Below, one piece after another: positions 20,344-30,689 of a DNA stretch of 64,000 nt (position 1 is its first letter; every line of letters begins with the position of its first letter). Both the position numbers and the translations under genes were made by a program. The notes under the pieces are model-generated. The model was not told the DNA's origin, did not search any database, and saw only the letters and a program-made list of their open reading frames with translations. The stretch spans positions 1,674,001 to 1,738,000 of the forward strand of contig JACZZP010000011.1 of NCBI GenBank assembly GCA_015183035.1. Direction: 5' to 3'. This stretch comes from Meloidogyne chitwoodi. Its lineage: Eukaryota > Nematoda > Chromadorea > Rhabditida > Meloidogynidae.

Positions 20344-20904
20344 ATGCACATTGATTTTGATCCCTCACACATTGATTGGTCAACATTGACCGAACAATCA
20401 ACAGATAATAATTCTTATTTGCAATGGGGAGGTTATAATGTATTTCGGGGTATCCCTTATCAAAGAGGTAATGGTTTAGGCTCCGTGCTTAGGAGTTTCA
20501 TGCGATATCTTATTCCTTATGGTAAACAAATTGGTAGTGCAATTGGTAAACAAGGATTAGAATCTGGCAATCGTATTTTAAGTAATGTTTTAGAAGGGAA
20601 AGATCTTAAAGAATCACTTGTAGATGAGGGAAAGTCTGGATTGAAGAATTTACTTCAGAAAGCATCAGAGAATCTTGATAAACAAAAAGGAAAGGGTTTC
20701 GATTTTAAACGTTACAAAAATATAAAAAATAATTACGCTATAGGTCAGATGAACACCAAAGAGCCAGATATTCATTTAAATACTATAAATAAACGACCTT
20801 ATTCTAAAATTGGTCCTCCTAATTTTATTCCAAAGCCTTTACAAAAATCCCCCAAAAAATCAATAAAAAAACGAATTCGCATAGACACCCTAGGTACTTA
20901 TTAA
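20344..20904 (+). CDS. pVI-like virion protein candidate
   Basis: 186 residues. An N-terminal YNVFRGIPYQRGNGLGSVLR segment is followed by amphipathic, Gly-spaced helices (about 45-105: IPYGKQIGSAIGKQGLESGN, LSNVLEGKDLKESL). The tail is basic, with SPKKSIKKRIR. This layout resembles capsid-internal proteins (adenovirus pVI/pX type) of related elements; the assignment rests on pattern and position just before the major capsid gene, whose ATG follows 1 nt after this stop. Confidence 0.6.
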   Translation: MHIDFDPSHIDWSTLTEQSTDNNSYLQWGGYNVFRGIPYQRGNGLGSVLRSFMRYLIPYGKQIGSAIGKQGLESGNRILSNVLEGKDLKESLVDEGKSGLKNLLQKASENLDKQKGKGFDFKRYKNIKNNYAIGQMNTKEPDIHLNTINKRPYSKIGPPNFIPKPLQKSPKKSIKKRIRIDTLGTY

Positions 20905-20905
20905 A

Positions 20906-22231
20906 ATGAGTTGCACCAAAAAAATTAATGAAAATAGCCCTTTAGCTTTAAACAGTGCATTGAGTATATTCACTGTTCCACCCACAAATGTCTCAGTTGT
21001 TCGTTCCTTTTTTCGCGAAATTCTTCCCCTAAGTACAATTACTCAAGATTCCCCGTATCTATTTCGTTTATTTAGCGATAATCTATGGACTGATTTATCT
21101 CGTACATATCTTTATCTTGAGCTCTCCATTGAAAAATTTGGAGCAGATAATAAATGGAGTGCCATTGGTGCTGGAGATACTAATATTGGTTCAATTCAAG
21201 GTATTGGACAAACATTTGTTCAACAGTTAAAAGTGACTGTGGGTAATACCGAGGTTTATGACAGCGGTACTCTTTATCCATTTAAGAGTTACATAACAAA
21301 TGAACTTTCATTCCCAGATAATGTTAAATATAATTTTCTCGCTTCAATTGGGTATTATAAAAGTGATAAACATGATGATAGCACAGATCTTGGTTTTCAA
21401 AAACGCTGTTCTTTATTTACTACAGGTAAGCATTCCCAATTCCTGTCACGTTTAGATTTTGATATAGGAAACCAAGAATTGTATTTATTAAATAATTTAG
21501 ACGTTAATTTTAATATTTATCGTTCAAAAAATTCATTTGTATTGCAAAAATTAAATGCTGCTGACGAGGGGCAGTATAGAATTTATGTTCATGATGTAAA
21601 GCTATTTGTGAAAATGATTGAAGTTCAGCCTTCACTTAACATGAATATTTACAAAACTTTAGAATCAAAGCCCGCAACATATGCAGTACGTAAAACAGAA
21701 ATAAAATCTACTTTCCTTACTGCAGGGCGAACTGAAATTGAATATAATGCGTTCAGTGCAAGCATTCCGCGACGCATCACTGTTGCTTTAATATCTAATA
21801 AAGCATTCAATGGAGACTTTGGTTTATCCCCTTTTAATTTCCAGCCTTATGATTTGAGAGATATCTCTATTCATACTGGAGGACATATCTACCCTTTGGT
21901 CGCGTATAAATTAAAATTTAACGATAATCTTTTTGTTCGCGCTTTTGTTGACATGTATGAAGCACTGGGGATGGCTAATTCTGACCGATCAATCGATATT
22001 TCTATGGAAAAATTTAAGAATGGTTGGACATTTTTTGTCATTCCCCTTACCTCCACACTTGATGATTCGTGCGGATTTGAACTTTTAAGAAGCGGTACAA
22101 CTAGTATACGCCTAGAATTTAATACCCCAATTCCTGCCGGCGGTGTTGAAATGATTGTTCTAGGAGAATTTGACCAAATGTTAATGATTGACTATAACCG
22201 TCATATTGTATCAGATTCAAATTTAGGTTAA
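20906..22231 (+). CDS. major capsid protein (double jelly roll)
   Basis: 441 residues, all-beta in character. Recognisable Maverick capsid features are SFFREILPLSTI near the start, LWTDLSRTYLYLEL, GIGQTFVQQLKVTVGNTEVYDSG, SYITNELSF and the C-terminal LRSGTTSIRLEFNTPIPAGG with MLMIDYNRHI at the end. By family it forms the hexon-like trimers of the shell. The frame is intact, and I see no introns. It follows the pVI-like gene by 1 nt, so the two may share a transcript. Confidence 0.88.
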   Translation: MSCTKKINENSPLALNSALSIFTVPPTNVSVVRSFFREILPLSTITQDSPYLFRLFSDNLWTDLSRTYLYLELSIEKFGADNKWSAIGAGDTNIGSIQGIGQTFVQQLKVTVGNTEVYDSGTLYPFKSYITNELSFPDNVKYNFLASIGYYKSDKHDDSTDLGFQKRCSLFTTGKHSQFLSRLDFDIGNQELYLLNNLDVNFNIYRSKNSFVLQKLNAADEGQYRIYVHDVKLFVKMIEVQPSLNMNIYKTLESKPATYAVRKTEIKSTFLTAGRTEIEYNAFSASIPRRITVALISNKAFNGDFGLSPFNFQPYDLRDISIHTGGHIYPLVAYKLKFNDNLFVRAFVDMYEALGMANSDRSIDISMEKFKNGWTFFVIPLTSTLDDSCGFELLRSGTTSIRLEFNTPIPAGGVEMIVLGEFDQMLMIDYNRHIVSDSNLG

Positions 22232-22265
22232 ATACATAATAGAATAATTTTTTAATTTTAATAAA

Positions 22266-22556
22266 ATGCAGAATTTATCTCAATTTTACTTTTTTTCAAA
22301 TAACTCTTATGATTATTTGTCTTCAGATAAAGAATATGATAAAACCCATATGAATAATATACCGTATGGATTATTAATTTTATTAATACAATACACACTT
22401 TTATTACCCATAGTTATACTTTGTTGGGTTTTTATGCTTAAATTTTTACGCGCCCATGGGTACATATCCCAGGTACAAGCCGATGAAATTGTTCAAACAA
22501 TACAGAACATACCTCTTCGCGATATTCAAAGATTTACTCAACTTCCCAGAATTTAA
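22266..22556 (+). CDS. small membrane protein of element A
   Basis: 96 residues with one strong hydrophobic segment (about residues 36-62: LLILLIQYTLLLPIVILCW) and a polar C-terminal tail. I do not recognise a family. It is the last gene before the right inverted repeat and ends about 95 bp from it. Placement fits a late gene; release or membrane association is speculation. Confidence 0.5.
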   Translation: MQNLSQFYFFSNNSYDYLSSDKEYDKTHMNNIPYGLLILLIQYTLLLPIVILCWVFMLKFLRAHGYISQVQADEIVQTIQNIPLRDIQRFTQLPRI

Positions 22557-22651
22557 AAAATTAACATCCTTGTTCTCTCTACTAGAACTGCCTCAAGCCT
22601 TTTGGCTATATGCCAGCCACGATCAGGGACATAAAAAACAAGCAAAAAAAT

Positions 22652-23067
22652 GGTAAATTTATATTCAACAAATTGTAATTCAAATTTGTTGAACACGGTG
22701 GCGAGTGGTTAGATCCTAACTCTTTGGGTTAAGGACCGTAGCTCAATTTGAATGGGACGTTTTTAAGTTTTGACATTTTGAACTTTGGTCATTTTGAAAG
22801 TTGGACGTTTTGAAAATTGGACATTTTGAGCTTTGGACATTTTAAAATTAGGACATTTTGAAATTTGGACATTTTGACAATTGGCATTTTCAACGTTGAC
22901 ATTTCGACTAATCTCTCTCCCCGGCCTGGCCATTCCTTCATTTCACAGCCACTATCCTTCTCTGCCCAGCTACCACTCTCTCGCCTGCCCACCCATAACC
23001 CCTACGTCTCTCCACTATTAAATTGTTGATTTTTCAATCAATAATTTAATAGTGGAGAGATAGTAGT
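22652..23067 (-). repeat. right terminal inverted repeat of element A
   Basis: Reverse complement of 2191-2527 but 79 bp longer because the internal array of 10-11 bp units (GGACATTTTGAAATT-like) has more copies here. The palindrome at 23008-23059 lies at its outer end. Confidence 0.88.
23008..23059. other. 52-bp palindrome inside the right TIR
   Basis: Mirror of the palindrome at 2199-2250, again 8 bp from the element end, with the arm mismatch (ATTGTTG against ATTATTG) preserved in mirror image. Conservation of an imperfect hairpin at both ends suggests function or recent copying of one TIR from the other. Confidence 0.8.
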
Positions 23068-23073
23068 TCTATA
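23068..23073. repeat. right target site duplication of element A (TCTATA)
   Basis: Identical to 2185-2190. On the minus strand these bases are the TAT AGA codons of the interrupted integrase. Confidence 0.9.
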
Positions 23074-24054
23074 GCTTGTATTCTTATCTTTTCTTACTCT
23101 AGTCAGTTCTTCCGGGTAAAAATATCCTTTGAAAAGTTCACCTTTGTCATCGCGAATTCTGTATCTGTTTGGATTGGCTTTATTTTTTACACTATCTATC
23201 TGAAGAATTTCATCGCTGTAATTGGGGAGATAGCCTTTTGCGAACACATTTTTATTTCGGCTCATTCGCACATAGTCATTTTCATTGAAGCGTGGTTTTA
23301 TCCGTGAATGCTTACTACCGACTGGCCCAAATACAAATTCACGAACATTTTTTGCATTATTAAAGCTAACATCGACAGGTCTTAATCCTCCAAGAACCCG
23401 GCACTTTGAATGATTTATCGAATTAACTATCTTTGATAATGCCTCTGTCCATTTTAATGTATGCTTCTCACTCATAAATCGATATAATCTCTGTTTTAAA
23501 TTTCTAATACAACGTTCTGCCAAAGATGCCTTGACTATCGATGCATTTGGTATGTATTTTTCTATATCATTTTCTTTGAAAAAATCCATAATTTCCTTAC
23601 TTGTAAATTCTTTTCCCTTATCACTAAATATGCGATGAGGATACATTTCCATTTTCGATAAAATTTTTTCAAATGCCTTAATCATATCTTTTGATTTTTT
23701 GGTGCGAACTGGTTCAGCAAATACCCTTTTACTCAAAACATCTATTGCAACAAGTGCATAATTATTTCCATTATTTTGACGTGACAATTTTTGAAAATCT
23801 GCAAGATCACACTGAACATCGGTCATGTAGCCAGCTGGGTATGTTACTGATCTCTTAAAGTGTACCCGACGAGGACGATGTAGAGTATATGTCCTATGAC
23901 CCTCCAAATATGTCTTTACATCTTTTCTTCTTATTCTTGGGTCTTTTTTCTTTGCCTCAATCCATAATTGATTTAAACCTGCGAATCCTGCAGGATTTGC
24001 TGGGTCGTTATAAAGTTTATTTAATATTTTTTCCATAGAGTTGGAGTTCTCCAT
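23068..24054 (-). pseudogene. Maverick element B integrase, interrupted by element A
   Basis: About 329 family codons remain before the break; the frame then reads about ten codons into the element A repeat and stops at 23038. The N-terminal part has LYNDPANPAGFAGL and TYTLHRPRRVHFKR. The rve core acids are in VQCDLADF, RIFSDKGKEFT and SLAERCIRNLKQRL, so the catalytic core is complete. The SH3-like region (NDYVRMSRNKNVFAKGYLP) is present; the chromodomain is at 2074-2190. A truncated enzyme without chromodomain could still be made. Its ATG lies within the end of the preceding gene (34-nt overlap). Confidence 0.88.
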
Positions 24055-24854
24055 TTTGAGTCTGTTATTTGGCTTGATTCTCCTAATTTACGTTTATGCT
24101 TTGTTGAAATACGTTTTAGAGTAGAATTCTCTCTAAGCTTTTCTATTAAAGACCAAATTTTCTTATCCTTTTTTAGTTTTTCCTCTAACTCTTCTGTTCC
24201 AGGCGGTGTTATTTCACCCCATCTCAATTTCCCTCTGATTCCAGTTCGAAGAATGCATTCTATTGATTTTTGAGCATTACTTCCTAAGATTTCTCTTCCA
24301 CCAATTTTATTTAGAATTTTACCGTCGGGGTTCACATTATATTTTTCAAGGTTTTCTTTCATAAAATCTAATATTTCCCTTGTTTTTTCTTTTATATTAG
24401 AGGGTAATGGTTTAAGCTTATCTTCAGGAGATTCTTCTTCTGTGTGTATTCTAATTTCATCATCTATAAAGCCAGAATTATCACTTTTTGGAGAAGGGAC
24501 GACCACAGTATTTCTAGTATTGGTATTTGAAATATTTTTATGCATTTGATTGTCTTCGTTACTAGATGAGGATAAAAAAGGCAATATATTTTTGATCTGT
24601 TCAATTGCTGGATCTTCCATTTTCCTTACTGATACATTCATCGGAGTATCATTTTGCTCTTTCAACATGTGTAAATATCTTCTTAATTCTTGATTGTAAT
24701 TGATATTTTTAGTCTCTAAATTTGTGTGTTGCCTTTTAACATCTTCTAAATTTTTTCTGGTGTAATCCAAATTAATATTTCCAGTATTTGGTAAAGGTTG
24801 AGTAATAAGTCCATGATATATATCTTCTGGGACAAGAATAAATTTATTGGCCAT
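24021..24854 (-). CDS. conserved Maverick protein of unknown function (element B)
   Basis: 277 residues, counterpart of 16835-17632: FILVPEDIYHGLI at the start, NINYNQELRRYLHML, a DGKILNKIGGREI segment and the final RTPTLWKKY. The middle is Ser/Asn/Glu-rich and probably disordered. The frame is intact although the neighbouring integrase is broken, so the loss of element B function is recent or this gene is merely unhit. Confidence 0.75.
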   Translation of the reverse strand: MANKFILVPEDIYHGLITQPLPNTGNINLDYTRKNLEDVKRQHTNLETKNINYNQELRRYLHMLKEQNDTPMNVSVRKMEDPAIEQIKNILPFLSSSSNEDNQMHKNISNTNTRNTVVVPSPKSDNSGFIDDEIRIHTEEESPEDKLKPLPSNIKEKTREILDFMKENLEKYNVNPDGKILNKIGGREILGSNAQKSIECILRTGIRGKLRWGEITPPGTEELEEKLKKDKKIWSLIEKLRENSTLKRISTKHKRKLGESSQITDSKWRTPTLWKKY

Positions 24855-24869
24855 CTCTTCTAGTTATTT

Positions 24870-25220
24870 TTAAATAAGATTTTTAGCTAGTTCAATAATG
24901 ATTGGTGTAAGTAAGGCGGGGAAAATTCCTATTGGTAGTCCACTGCCTTTTTGTACTACAGTATGTCGGGCTCCTCTCTCTGTTCTTATTCTACTCACTT
25001 TTCGGACAAAATCAGCGAATGGGAGAAGGCGGTATTTTTGTCTCTTTGTTAAAGGAAATCTATTACGCACAATATTTAAACAAACTTCGGTAATAGAAAG
25101 TAATTGATTGTTTGTTGCCTTCTTTAAAAGTCTCTTTCTCTTCCTCAATGAGCGAGTGTTTGCAAGTTGTTTAATAAAAGGAAAATTGTCCTTGACAATT
25201 TGACAGATATTTGAAGACAT
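24870..25220 (-). CDS. pX-like small basic Maverick protein (element B)
   Basis: 116 residues, intact. Basic N-terminal half (SLRKRKRLLKKATNN), then LSITEVCLNIVRNRFPL, a second basic stretch, a Gly/Pro turn (GSGLPIGIFPALL) and a hydrophobic tail ending IIIELAKNLI. It aligns with 16416-16788 along its whole length and shows where that gene should start. A core or minor virion protein is likely from the family; exact role unknown. Confidence 0.7.
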   Translation of the reverse strand: MSSNICQIVKDNFPFIKQLANTRSLRKRKRLLKKATNNQLLSITEVCLNIVRNRFPLTKRQKYRLLPFADFVRKVSRIRTERGARHTVVQKGSGLPIGIFPALLTPIIIELAKNLI

Positions 25221-25225
25221 TTTAT

Positions 25226-28200
25226 TTATAGAGAGAAATTTTTGGGTAGAAATATAATAGTATAAGGACTGATATCTGGGTCTTCTGATTCTTCCTTAAA
25301 TATATTTGTTCTTAGCCTTAATGTATTATCTGATGAAGGGTGTAGATCGTTTCTTAAGCTGAACCGTCCCCAAAGAGAATTAAGCATTAATTTTGAAATG
25401 TAACGCATAGCTTTGTCTGGCACCATTTTTTCTCTTTGAACTTCAATTCCAAATCTTTCTTTACATTCTAGCATAAATTTATCTTCATTTTCTTTACCAA
25501 TTATTCCGTCAGGAAAACCACTTGCGTGAATTTTCATTGCCATAAATTCGGCTACATAGTTTTTGAATAATTGGTCATCCCAATTCTCATAATGCAATGC
25601 TCTGTAAAATCTGCTTACTCGATATCCAACTTTTAATGCCTCTTCTAATTCTATTGATGTGCATGTTGAGACCCATCCTCTTTCATCATCATTGTGCGGG
25701 CAGATATAATCTTTGATGTTTGCGCCATTTGGATATGCGAGTGAGCATTTTCTGCATAATGGGAAAAGAAGACGGTCATCAAATTTGACTGGAATTACAG
25801 GGACTTCCAGTTTCGGTGGTGGATTAATAAATACTTTCAAAATTCCTTTGAATGGAATTTGCTCGCTTTTAGTCCAATTTACTTTCTGTTCATCAAATGG
25901 CACAATACGCAATTTCGGGTGCCCAACCGGAAATGATGTTGTAGCAATTGTTGAAGGGTAAAGCGAATTGAAGTCCAGGTATGAAATTTTATGTTGTTCT
26001 TTATCTGCGTCAAAGTGTAGTTGTGCGGGTCCAGTTCTGCCGCCAAAGTAGCAATCTCTCATTTTTATTGGACCTTTGTCGTGATAATTTGCAAAAGCTT
26101 TTCTCATCTTTCTATTGCGACGAAGCATTTTATTTATTTCACATTCCCATATGACGTCAACATTCTTTATGTGTTTTCTTAAAGCCAAAAGTCGAGTTTC
26201 ATCATTTACACGTGTTTCTTCAACTGTTTTTCCATTTGGTAAAATTTTTTCAAGGTCGTCGCCAAAACATTTTTGGCAGGCATGCCAAACACAACCATTT
26301 ACTTCTATTGCTCTATCTTCTTCTTCAATATATCCGTCGACCTTGAATTTTCCTACTTTATGCTCTCCGCCTTCAGAATGTGCACTTATTATTTTAACTC
26401 CTTTTGTTTCTTCATACCATTGTAAATACTTGAGGGCAAGCTCACTTTGATTATCGCAAGTGTCATATCCTTTTTCTGGAACAATTGCTAGATGTTCTGC
26501 TTTTAAATGATTAAGGCGAAAATGTTTCATGCAGGCAGATGCTATAGTCATTGCATCGCGTAAAATATCGATTCCTTGTGCTTCTTCTTGAGATGTATTT
26601 TTTTGCTTGCTAATTTCTGAGAATTTTTTTCTGAAGGCAATAAGTGCTTCTGTGAGTATTTGAACGTCGTTTATACAATATTCGGCCAAAGCCTCATCTA
26701 AGCAAAATGGTTGATTCTTCTCTTGTGCATACCATTTATCAAATTCAATTTGTTTTTCAGCTGTCATTCCTCCATAAATGTAATCATCTTTGGATGGTAG
26801 TTGTGGCAAAGTTTTACAATAGTTTGCGGGGATGTTCGCCAAGTGCGGGAAAAATTGTTTTTCAGTAATTTTGAGTCCAAATGCACCAACCAGCTTTCCC
26901 AGACCGACTGGACAAAGATTAAACGAGTCTCGAAATATTACTTCGTTGCATTTCCTATTGCGCGGCACTTTCAGTTCATAAAGTTTATTGCCACGGCGTA
27001 TCATTGATGGAACAATTCCTGCCAAATATATTTCCCTGAAGGTCATGACCATATCATAACGCCCTCCAAAGTGTGAAAATGCTAGTGTTGTATATTGCTG
27101 GTTAAGTTCAAAAAGAATCCATTGTACAAAATCTTTTAATGGTGTTTCAGTGATTCGTTGTTCATCAACCTTTGTAAAATTGAAAGGGCGATGCGAAAAT
27201 GTGATTGTTCGATATGTTCCACAAATTGTGCAATATTTTTTATTTTGTTTGAGTGGAGAACGCCATAGATTATCATCTTCCATACATTTTGTGCATGTGA
27301 CTGTTGCTGATACAAAGTTTACTTTGTGTAGCCGCTTTTCTTCTTTACCAATTTCCTTGACTCGTTCATTTTGTGTTGCCTCAAAATCAAATGTGACCAG
27401 TCGATAGGGTATTGATTTTTTAAGTTCCAATGGACGAATAAAACACCCTCTATCCATGCTGTGAAATTGTTTACAAGTTTGGCACCACTTTTGTCCGCAA
27501 ATATGTTTTTTCGATTGCTCTCTTTTATAATTTTTCAGTGACCAAATTACTCCACATTTGTCACACTGTTTTGAAAGTCGGCAATTATTACCAGATTTAT
27601 GATAATTGAAACAATTTTCATTCACATATTTTTTTCCGCATTCATCACAAGCCTTGAAAAATTCTCCGGTTGACATACATTTTCCTCCCCCTACGCGGCC
27701 ACAGAGATTACATCTAGATTTACAACTCATACTATGCTCAAACTCTTTTCTATACTTTTTTTCACATTCAAAACAATATTTATATTTCAAATCAAACATG
27801 CCGCCAACATTTCTTATTCCATCAAAATGATTATTTGAGTGATAAATTGATATTGCCAAGTTGAAATTATCACTTCCATATTTAAATTTAGGCTTTTCGC
27901 TGCCGCTTCCAAATATAAATGCTTTAAATTTTAATCCTAAATCTTTATATTTGTTGTTCCAAAAGTCGACGATGCGTGGAACAAATTCCACGGCATCATA
28001 TTCAGGAAGATCATTTGGTATTTTAGCTTCTTTTAGAAGAGTAAAAACATCTTTCATCTGTCGGTGATGATAATTAAGATATCTAGAAAAATTCATTCTT
28101 TGTCCTAATTCATTTGTTGCATATTTTCTAGTTATTTCCAAAGAATAAAAGAGACATAAATTATTTGGATTATTTATTTTTATTAGATGGTTTTCATTTA

Positions 28201-28744
28201 TCTGAACATTTAAATTTGTAGATTCTCGTGGTGCTCGACCTCTAATTGAAGAATTCGTTGGAAGCGAAGAGACACCAAGTGTCTGAAAAGTTATTGTAAA
28301 TGGCTGTCCAAGAAGCGATCCTTTTTCTATTTTTGATTGCGAAACAAGTTGAAAACGAGTTAAAATGTTTTCAATAGTATCTTCTTGAATTTTTCTAATT
28401 GGTATCCATATATCGTTGTCTAATAATTTTGAAGAAATTAGAGCACCTAAATGATCCGGCTCAATTGATTTATTTCTCGATTCTTTGATGGTTTTATCCA
28501 TGCATTCTTTCATTATTTTTCTTAGTAATTCCTCTGGATTTTCAGGTATTTTTTCAATAATAAATTTTCCAGTTGTTTTCATCATTTTAAATTTTCTGCT
28601 GTAGTCAGATTCATAATCTATTTGTCTATAATATTTATTAAAATTTTCAGTACCAGAACCTTCTTGAATAAATAGGTGAGGTACCACATTTTGTATAAAG
28701 AAGCGTGGTCGCTTGCTAGCTGGAGGACAATTATTAAAAGACAT
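25226..28744 (-). pseudogene. DNA polymerase B fused in frame to the ATPase tail (element B)
   Basis: One uninterrupted frame. The first ATG (28798) lies about 12 bp from a TATAAA, so Met at 28744 is the better start. N-terminal region, Cys-rich fingers (CFECEKKY, CNLCGRVGGGKC, CDECGKKY, CDKCGV), exonuclease motifs TFDFEATQ, FSHFGGRYDMVMTF and YCINDVQIL, polymerase motif A DFNSLYPSTI and motif B KLMLNSLWGRF are present. Soon after motif B the sequence jumps to LRLRTNIF...TIIFLPK, the C-terminus of the packaging ATPase (compare 16340-16419). Motif C with its catalytic Asp pair, and the ATPase with both Walker motifs, are deleted. The product cannot be an active polymerase or motor. The break near 25350 kept the frame. 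Unlike its element A homolog it has no introns. Confidence 0.85.
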
Positions 28745-28809
28745 TTTTAAATTTAATTGAGTTTTTAATTGAGAAGGAAGAATGATGAAGAATGACAAAA
28801 ACCTCGGTT

Positions 28810-28815
28810 TTTATA
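28810..28815 (-). promoter_or_regulatory. TATA box of the element B polymerase
   Basis: TATAAA (as GGAGTATAAAAACC on the minus strand), 66 bp upstream of the ATG at 28744. It supports that start over 28798. Confidence 0.5.
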
Positions 28816-28956
28816 CTCCTGCTTTCGAGTAATTTATTGTTATGTTCAAGGTCAACCGTTCTAGAATACGTTAAATTATAGCACACCCAGAAGATCCCCA
28901 ACAGGGAATCCAAAAGATCAGCATTATAGTATTATAAAAAATGTATATAAAACAAA

Positions 28957-29056
28957 AGGGGCGTGGCCAAGCTTATTTTCTTATCCCTCCCAAGATCGAA
29001 AAATCATTTTTTTATTTTTAACGATTTTCCCCTTTTTTATCTCCTCCCTTTTATCT
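28957..29056. repeat. direct repeat copy 1 (GGGCGTGG unit)
   Basis: About 95 bp beginning GGGGCGTGGCCAAGCTTATT and including TCCCTCCCAAGATC and AACGATTTTC; repeated at 29169-29270 with scattered changes. The intervening DNA has TTTGACATTTTGACC-type units resembling those in the element A TIRs. Confidence 0.75.
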
Positions 29057-29168
29057 TTAATAATTAAATTTGACCATTTGAACATTTGGCATTTTGACTT
29101 TTGACGTTTTGTAAGTTTGACATTTTGACCATGGTAATAATATAAGGAATGCTGGTATAATCCAAAAA

Positions 29169-29270
29169 AGGGCGTGGTCAAGCTTATTTTTTTATCCCTC
29201 CCAAGATCAAAAAATCATTTTTTTATTTTTAACGATTTTCGACCTTTTTTATCTCCGCCCTTTCCTTCCC
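29169..29270. repeat. direct repeat copy 2 (GGGCGTGG unit)
   Basis: Second copy of the 28957-29056 unit, same orientation, about 210 bp further on. Confidence 0.75.
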
Positions 29271-29862
29271 TATCTTTAATAATAATTTATTTTTAATTTA
29301 TAATTTAATTTTTAATTTATTTATTTAAATGTATACTGTATTATTCCTGGATCATTCGCACGCGAAAAATAATTTTAAAAAATAGCTGGAATCCGCAAAA
29401 AATAACCGGAACCCAAAAGATCAATTATTGTTGTAGGGGAAGGGTTAAATACAGAGAATTTTGGTCTCCTTTGATTTCTAAAGGCATCACTTTGTCTCAC
29501 TGATTTTGGGTATTTCGCCAATTTGGAGTATCACTTGTCAATCAATCATTTGTGACAGGTATCTGTCAATCAAAATCATTCACAGGGTTTAGGCTTCTCT
29601 TTGATTTTCACCACCTCCATTTTGTTACACTGTTACAAAATGGATTTACAAAGCAGGGTAATCAATCAACCAGTGACAGGTACATGTAAACACATGTACC
29701 TGTCAATCAAAATCATCCAATAGGTCTTGATTTCCCTCTAAAATCACCCATTAGGTCTTGACTTTCCTTTGATTTTTACCGAAAACCACCCCAAAGGTTT
29801 TGATTTTCCTCTTGTGACGAAGTGTCCACTGGCGAAATGTCCGAATTTGGTGTTACAAAGTG
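29271..29862. other. repetitive spacer with a perfect palindrome
   Basis: No gene seen. From 29470 it is built of recurring phrases (TGTCAATCAAAATCAT, TTTGATTTTC, GGTCTTGA). At 29674-29705 lies a perfect palindrome with 14-bp arms, TGACAGGTACATGT facing ACATGTACCTGTCA around AAAC. The right edge runs directly into the truncated first LITAF gene, so this may be the end of a mobile element that cut that gene. Confidence 0.5.
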
Positions 29863-30428
29863 GTGGGGGTTACTACTAATTCTAATATATATCCATCAAT
29901 ACCTGAATCTAAAAATCAACAATTTCAACAACCGTTAATGGATGTTCAACAAAATGTTAATGTTCTAAATCCTCAGCCAAATCCAAATGTTAACATAGTT
30001 CTTGGTCCTTATTCACAACAGGTAAAAAAATTAATTTTTAAATTTTTATAAATTAAAAAAAATATTTATCTTTTAAAGGCTTATTGTCCAACTTGTAGGC
30101 AAATTACTCAAACCAAAATTAAATATGTCACTGGTCGTTTTACTTGGACTATATTTTTTGCCTTCTTTATATTAGGGTTTGTTTATTAAATTATTTTAAT
30201 TTAAATTATTATTTTAGATTAATTTTTTGCTCCATTATTCCATTTTGTGTCAACAGTTTAAAAGATTGCCAACATTTTTGTACTCAATGCCATAATTATA
30301 TTGGGACATATTCACGTTCTGCTGGTCGACATTATAAAAGAAGTGTTATTGTATTTTGTATTTGTTATTTTAGTTTGGCTTTAATATATTATTTTTCTGA
30401 AGTTCATAATGATACCAAATATACATAA
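29863..30428 (+). pseudogene. LITAF-domain gene copy 1, 5' end missing
   Basis: Exon 1 remnant to 30021, exon 2 30079-30176 (98 nt) and exon 3 30218-30428 closely match copy 3. The first codons and the PPxY motif are replaced by unrelated repetitive sequence, and no in-frame ATG precedes the homology. The LITAF domain is whole: YCPTCRQ, a hydrophobic stretch (TIFFAFFILGLIFCSIIPF) and DCQHFCTQCHNYIG with the second zinc knuckle. It could only be expressed from a new upstream start. Confidence 0.75.
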
Positions 30429-30689
30429 ATTCGGCCCTAAGACTATATTTAAAATTCTGTTTTTAATACACATTAATATTCTTTTTAAACACATAATTTT
30501 AATAGTAATTAATTGTAATAATATGACAGATATTCTCCTTTAAAAATTATTAAATTTTATCTAAAAATAAATACTTTACTACATACCCATGTTCCAAATA
30601 TAAATTTCGTAAAAAATAAATTTATATGATAATTCGGTACTTGTACCCTTATTCCGCCCCCTTCCTTCTTCAATGCCTCGACTTTTTTT

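Larger units (their letters stand above)
2191..23067. mobile_element. Maverick/Polinton element A (about 20.9 kb)
   Basis: Bounded by inverted repeats starting ACTACTATCTCTCC and by a perfect 6-bp duplication. Contents from left to right: CRAL-TRIO-like, Asn-rich and RING-H2 segments (+), DNA polymerase B (+), TBP-like (-), PAZ-domain (-), then a tight plus-strand block of ATPase, pX-like, conserved unknown, integrase, penton, protease, pVI-like, major capsid and membrane protein. The capsid, protease, ATPase, integrase and polymerase set defines Mavericks, which may form virions. The block from 15.7 to 22.6 kb has gaps of only 1-50 nt or short overlaps, like a virus. Damage visible to me: one frame break in the TBP-like gene and one A-run shift before the pX-like gene. 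Confidence 0.93.
23068..28860 (-). mobile_element. older Maverick element B (main part)
   Basis: Minus-strand order is polymerase-ATPase fusion, pX-like, conserved unknown, integrase, and then (after the 20.9-kb insertion) integrase tail and penton remnant at 1325-2190. Gene order and orientation match element A, but the proteins are well diverged, so the copies belong to different lineages. Protease, pVI-like and major capsid genes are absent; the left end is cut near 1325. No inverted repeat was recognised on its right side. Confidence 0.8.

Noticed and set aside
28745..28798. Upstream ATG giving an FFIILPSQ start for the element B polymerase
   Set aside because: It lies about 12 bp from the TATAAA and its resemblance to the penton N-terminus is superficial; Met at 28744 fits the promoter spacing.
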